Shown here piece after piece: positions 61,082 through 64,000 of a stretch of DNA of 64,000 nucleotides (position 1 is its first letter; each line of letters opens with the position of its first letter). Position numbers and translations under genes: made by a program. The notes beneath the pieces were generated by a model. It was given only the letters and a program-made list of their open reading frames with translations, was not told the DNA's origin and did no database searches. The stretch is from Opitutaceae bacterium. GTDB lineage: Bacteria > Verrucomicrobiota > Verrucomicrobiia > Opitutales > Opitutaceae. Where the stretch lies: NCBI GenBank assembly GCA_024233285.1, contig JACKPU010000009.1:61312-125311 (forward strand), given 5' to 3'.

Positions 61082-62272
61082 TCACCTTCCCCGCGGCAGC
61101 GCCAACGCCGTGATCGCCGCGGCCACCGCGAATAGCGCCGCGCCCCACAGGCAGCCGTTCAGACCGGCGACTTGATACAGCACGCCGGAGAGCAAACAGC
61201 CCACCAAGCGCCCGCCGGCGTTGGCCATGTAATAGAAGCCGACGTTGAGCGCGACTTTGTCACCGTCGCTGTAATCGAGGATCAGGTAGGAGTGCACGGC
61301 GGAGTTGAGCGCAAACACCGCGCCGAAGACCGCGAGCCCTCCGACAATCCATGGTCCGGGCTCGACGTTTGCCGCGAGCCCTAAGGGGATCGCGGCCGTC
61401 ACCGCCGCCAAGGCGAACGCACTGATTGCGGTCGTGCCCCCGGCTGGCGTGCGGCCGCGCAGGATCGCCGGCGCAGACCCCTGGATGATGCCGTAGCCGA
61501 TCACCCAGCAGGCCATGAACGCGCCGACCTCGGAGAAACTCCAACCGAGCACACCGCGCAAAAACACCGGCACGCCCACCACGAACCAAATGTCACGCGC
61601 GCCGAAGAGAAAGAAACGCGCCACGCAGAGCACGTTGATGTCGCGGTTGCGCGAGAACAGTTCCTTGAACCCCGCCTTGGCCTTCGCCTTGCCCATGGCG
61701 GCAGGCAACGCAAACGAGGCTCCGATCCAAATCGCCGCGAGCGCGCCGGCCATGATCAGCAGGGCACCAGTGAAGCCCGCCACCGCCAAAAGAAACGCCC
61801 CGAGGAAAAAGCCGACGCCCTTGAGCGCGTTTTTGGAGCCGGTCAGCACCGCCACCCATTTGAACAGTGCACCCTTCGCATCCGGCGGCACGAGCACCTT
61901 GATCGCGCTTTTCGCGCTCATCTTGGTCAGATCCTTCGCAATGCCCGACAGCGCTTGCGCGGCCATGACCCAGGCGACCGAAAGCCATTCGCTCCATTGG
62001 GGGTTGAGCAGCGCGAGCAAAGCCAGTGCCGCGACCTGCAGCGCGAGGCCGGCGGTCAGCGTGATCTTCAACCCCATCCGCGACGCGATCCAGCCGCCGA
62101 GCAGGTTGGTCACGATGCCGCAGAGTTCGTAGAGCAGAAACAGAAACGCCAGCGTGACCGGCGAATAGCCGAGATTGAAAAAATGCAGCAACACCAGCAT
62201 CCGCAGCGCGCCGTCCGTGAGCGTGAAGCCCCAGTAGGCACCGGTGACGAGCAGGTAGTTGCGCAGATTCAT
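61082..62272 (-). CDS. arsJ: organoarsenical efflux MFS transporter ArsJ
   Basis: A 396-residue major-facilitator protein with about twelve helices. It follows a GAPDH gene by 10 bp, and both are behind an arsR gene; this arsR-gapdh-arsJ order defines the arsenate pathway in which GAPDH makes 1-arseno-3-phosphoglycerate and ArsJ exports it. Sequence features such as MNLRNYLLVTGAYWGFTLTDG at the N-terminus fit ArsJ proteins. Confidence 0.93.
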   Translation of the reverse strand: MNLRNYLLVTGAYWGFTLTDGALRMLVLLHFFNLGYSPVTLAFLFLLYELCGIVTNLLGGWIASRMGLKITLTAGLALQVAALALLALLNPQWSEWLSVAWVMAAQALSGIAKDLTKMSAKSAIKVLVPPDAKGALFKWVAVLTGSKNALKGVGFFLGAFLLAVAGFTGALLIMAGALAAIWIGASFALPAAMGKAKAKAGFKELFSRNRDINVLCVARFFLFGARDIWFVVGVPVFLRGVLGWSFSEVGAFMACWVIGYGIIQGSAPAILRGRTPAGGTTAISAFALAAVTAAIPLGLAANVEPGPWIVGGLAVFGAVFALNSAVHSYLILDYSDGDKVALNVGFYYMANAGGRLVGCLLSGVLYQVAGLNGCLWGAALFAVAAAITALALPRGR

Positions 62273-62282
62273 GGACGCAGGT

Positions 62283-63302
62283 TCAAAGCGACGTCGCGAC
62301 CTTGGCGGTCAGCTCCGCCATGCGGTTGGAATAGCCCCATTCGTTGTCATACCACGCATAGAGTTTTACCATGCGTTGATTCACCACCATCGTCGAAAGC
62401 GCGTCGATCGTGGCCGAGGCAGGGTTGCCTTTGAAATCGATGGAGACGAGCGGCCGCGTTTCGTAGGCCAGAATGCCTTTGAGCGGCGCGGTCTCGCTGG
62501 CGGCCTTGAGCAAGGCATTGACCTCGGCGACCGTGGTGTCGCGTTTGACCTGAAACACGCAGTCGGTGAGCGAACCGGTGAGCAACGGCACGCGCACGGC
62601 GTGGCCGTTGAGCTTGCCCTGCAGTTCGGGGTAAATCAACCCGATGGCCGTCGCACTGCCGGTCGTGGTCGGGATCAGCGAGAGCCCGGCGGCCCGCGCA
62701 CGGCGCAGGTCCTTGTGCGGGGCGTCGATGATCGTCTGCGTGTTGGTCGCATCGTGCACGGTCGTGATAGCGCCGTGTTCGATGCCGAGACCCTCGTGGA
62801 TGACTTTTACCACCGGCGCGAGACAGTTGGTGGTGCACGAGGCATTCGTCACGAGGTGATTTTTGTCCGGATCGTAGAGGTGATCGTTCACGCCCATCAC
62901 GATGTTGAGCGCATCGCCACCTTTCACCGGTGCCGCGACAATGACCTTCCTAATCGCTTTTCCAAAATAGGGCGCCAGCTGTTCCGGCGTGCGGAACTTG
63001 CCGCTGCACTCCAGCACGAGGTCGACGCCGTGCGCCGCCCAATCCACGTCGCCGGGTTTGGTGTGTTCGGTGAACGCAATGCGCTTGTCGCCAATGCGGA
63101 TGGCATTGGCCCCATCGGCCGTGGCGTCATGCGTCCAGCGACCTTGCACGGAATCAAAAGTCAGCAAATGCGCCGCACACTCCGCCCCACCCTTCGGATC
63201 GTTGATGAGCACGATCTCAAAATCAGTTCGCGCCCAGGCGGCCCGAAACGTCAGTCGGCCAATGCGCCCGAAGCCATTGATCGCTACGCGCACCGGTTTC
63301 AT
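62283..63302 (-). CDS. ArsJ-associated glyceraldehyde-3-phosphate dehydrogenase
   Basis: A 339-residue GAPDH starting at MKPVRVAINGFGRIGRLTF. The NAD loop is NGFGRIGR, the catalytic Cys is in NASCTTNCLAP, and substrate residues lie in TVHDATNTQ and WYDNEWGYSNR. In this operon it uses arsenate in place of phosphate to form the unstable 1-arseno-3-phosphoglycerate for export. Its start overlaps the arsR stop by 4 bp. Confidence 0.93.
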   Translation of the reverse strand: MKPVRVAINGFGRIGRLTFRAAWARTDFEIVLINDPKGGAECAAHLLTFDSVQGRWTHDATADGANAIRIGDKRIAFTEHTKPGDVDWAAHGVDLVLECSGKFRTPEQLAPYFGKAIRKVIVAAPVKGGDALNIVMGVNDHLYDPDKNHLVTNASCTTNCLAPVVKVIHEGLGIEHGAITTVHDATNTQTIIDAPHKDLRRARAAGLSLIPTTTGSATAIGLIYPELQGKLNGHAVRVPLLTGSLTDCVFQVKRDTTVAEVNALLKAASETAPLKGILAYETRPLVSIDFKGNPASATIDALSTMVVNQRMVKLYAWYDNEWGYSNRMAELTAKVATSL

Positions 63303-63688
63303 AAGCAGCCTTTCTTCGCTGAACAGCACGCCGCTCCGGCTTTGCTCACCGGACCGCACTCGGCGATGGCCTTGGCCGATTTGCGCAAACGCGTCAGATC
63401 CTGCTTGAACGTTTTATCCTCCGCCGCGCAGTCCTGCAAACACGCGAGATTGCGCGCCAGCTCCGGCGAAGGCTTGGTCGGCAAACGATAGATCATCCAG
63501 TTGCCCTCGCGCGAGGCCTCGACCATCCCGCGTTTGCGCAGGTAAGCGAGGTGCTTCGAGATCTTCACCTGCGGTTCGCCCAGCAGTTCCTGAAAATGAC
63601 AGACGCACAGCGGGCGCTGTCCGAGCAGATAGAGAATGCGCAAACGCGTGCGGTCACAGAGGCATTCGTAGATCGAAACCAAGTCCAT
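63299..63688 (-). CDS. arsR: ArsR-family arsenic-responsive repressor
   Basis: A 129-residue winged-helix repressor. The metal-sensing pair is in LCVCHFQELLG (Cys28, Cys30), as in E. coli ArsR ELCVCDL. The recognition helix is in EPQVKISKHLAYLRKRGMV. It has ten Cys in total, six of them in the C-terminal 47 residues (CLQDC, ECG, ACC, GC), which is unusual. It heads the arsenate operon; a palindromic operator lies 26-45 bp upstream. Confidence 0.93.
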   Translation of the reverse strand: MDLVSIYECLCDRTRLRILYLLGQRPLCVCHFQELLGEPQVKISKHLAYLRKRGMVEASREGNWMIYRLPTKPSPELARNLACLQDCAAEDKTFKQDLTRLRKSAKAIAECGPVSKAGAACCSAKKGCL

Positions 63689-63713
63689 TCCTCATTCGCA
63701 TACCCAAACAGGC

Positions 63714-63733
63714 ATATACCTCAATCCGTATAT
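63714..63733. promoter_or_regulatory. candidate ArsR operator
   Basis: ATATAC (63714-63719), 8-bp spacer, GTATAT (63728-63733): a perfect inverted repeat 26-45 bp upstream of the arsR start, in AT-rich DNA. ArsR proteins bind such imperfect 12-2-12-type dyads. Confidence 0.6.
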
Positions 63734-63764
63734 TGTTACGATTGGGAAACTGGGAAGGAGGTTA

Positions 63765-63849
63765 ATGTGGAAATCAGGAATTCAGGAAAAATACCCGATC
63801 TCGATTTCAGTCAGTAGGTCTGCGTTTCCAGCTTTCCTGATTTCCACAT
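63765..63849. repeat. long inverted repeat between ars operon and AraC gene
   Basis: Perfect 16-bp arms ATGTGGAAATCAGGAA (63765-63780) and TTCCTGATTTCCACAT (63834-63849) around 53 bp. No gene is visible in the loop. A GGAAxxxGGAA-type core is partly repeated inside. Confidence 0.75.
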
Positions 63850-63858
63850 CTAATTCCA

Positions 63859-64000
63859 TCACGCTCCCGGCGCTTTGCGCCACGCACGCGGAGTCACCCC
63901 GAACGCCCGACGAAACTGCGTGCTGAAATGCTGGGAGGAACTAAACCCGTATTGCAGCGCCACCGTGGTCACATCGTAGCCGGGTTGACGCAGCGTGTCG
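63859..64000 (-). CDS. AraC-family transcriptional regulator, C-terminal fragment
   Basis: The minus-strand frame is open to the window edge and ends with a TGA at 63861-63859. The 46 visible residues (TVALQYGFSSSQHFSTQFRRAFG and VTPRAWRK) form the second helix-turn-helix of an AraC/XylS DNA-binding domain, including the canonical VTPRAWR end. The effector domain lies outside. Confidence 0.9.
   Translation of the reverse strand, partial: DTLRQPGYDVTTVALQYGFSSSQHFSTQFRRAFGVTPRAWRKAPGA

Noticed and set aside
60891..61148. An 85-codon open frame on the minus strand over tRNA-Val
   Set aside because: It is a translation of the antisense tRNA and the linked repeat (TLADSNRRPPACEAGAL), a well-known false ORF type.
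63551..63817. An 88-codon plus-strand frame overlapping arsR
   Set aside because: It is antisense to arsR and ends in the inverted repeat; no family resemblance.

Overview
This 64 kb window is high-GC bacterial chromosome, most likely from the Verrucomicrobiota, family Opitutaceae or a close relative. The evidence is two PEP-CTERM proteins (one with autotransporter-type beta-strand repeats), ECF sigma factors paired with membrane partners, PhyH and GH78-like carbohydrate genes, and many short palindromic repeats between and within genes. This assignment comes from gene content and has not been checked against a database. There is no rRNA operon, prophage, IS element or CRISPR array. Two tRNA genes are present (Leu-UAG and Val-CAC).

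Layout, left to right. 1-11.2 kb holds an AIM24 fragment, a DUF4199 membrane protein, an operon of ECF sigma, anti-sigma and PDZ protein, an OxyR-like LysR regulator that lacks the peroxidatic cysteine, a phasin-like/UbiB pair, a long-form U32 protein, an adenylate-kinase-like protein and a PNPOx-fold protein. 11.2-19.1 kb holds a MacAB-type efflux operon, a secreted protein of unknown function, and a LytS/LytR-type two-component system. Direct repeats matching the AlgR/LytTR half-site with an exact 21-bp period occur upstream of the kinase and far upstream of the efflux operon, with a weaker version upstream of the secreted protein, so these genes may form one regulon. 19.1-25.2 kb holds an FAD oxidoreductase, a polyphosphate glucokinase, an FKBP and the conserved ybbP-ybbA/tesA block. 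25.2-33.1 kb is an accessory envelope locus: two tandem paralogous putative beta-barrel proteins, a cupredoxin, a membrane adenylate cyclase and a 1134-residue PEP-CTERM repeat protein.

33.1-45.5 kb holds a vWA protein gene split by an apparent frameshift, its ECF sigma, and a heterodimeric ABC exporter. The exporter is preceded by a leader with a short ORF and mutually exclusive hairpins, which looks like transcription attenuation. An oligopeptide-binding lipoprotein, an OGG1-like glycosylase interrupted by a palindrome, glyoxalase I and a beta-helix protein follow. 45.5-55.5 kb holds an S9 peptidase, tRNA-Leu with associated repeats, an amidase, phosphatidylserine decarboxylase, a ClC antiporter, a second PEP-CTERM protein and clpB. 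A decayed copy of the clpB 3' end lies on the far side of the PEP-CTERM gene. 55.5-61 kb holds a GntR/LacI-type regulator, a PhyH dioxygenase, a GH78-like rhamnosidase and an enolase-superfamily enzyme, plausibly for rhamnose-type sugars, then tRNA-Val. 61-64 kb is an arsenate-resistance operon (arsR, gapdh, arsJ) and the 3' end of an AraC-family gene.

The most interesting items are regulatory or structural and not new protein families: the LytTR boxes, the attenuator-like leader, the tRNA-3'-linked repeat, the clpB tail remnant, the Cys-to-Ser OxyR paralogue and the beta-barrel/cupredoxin/cyclase locus.
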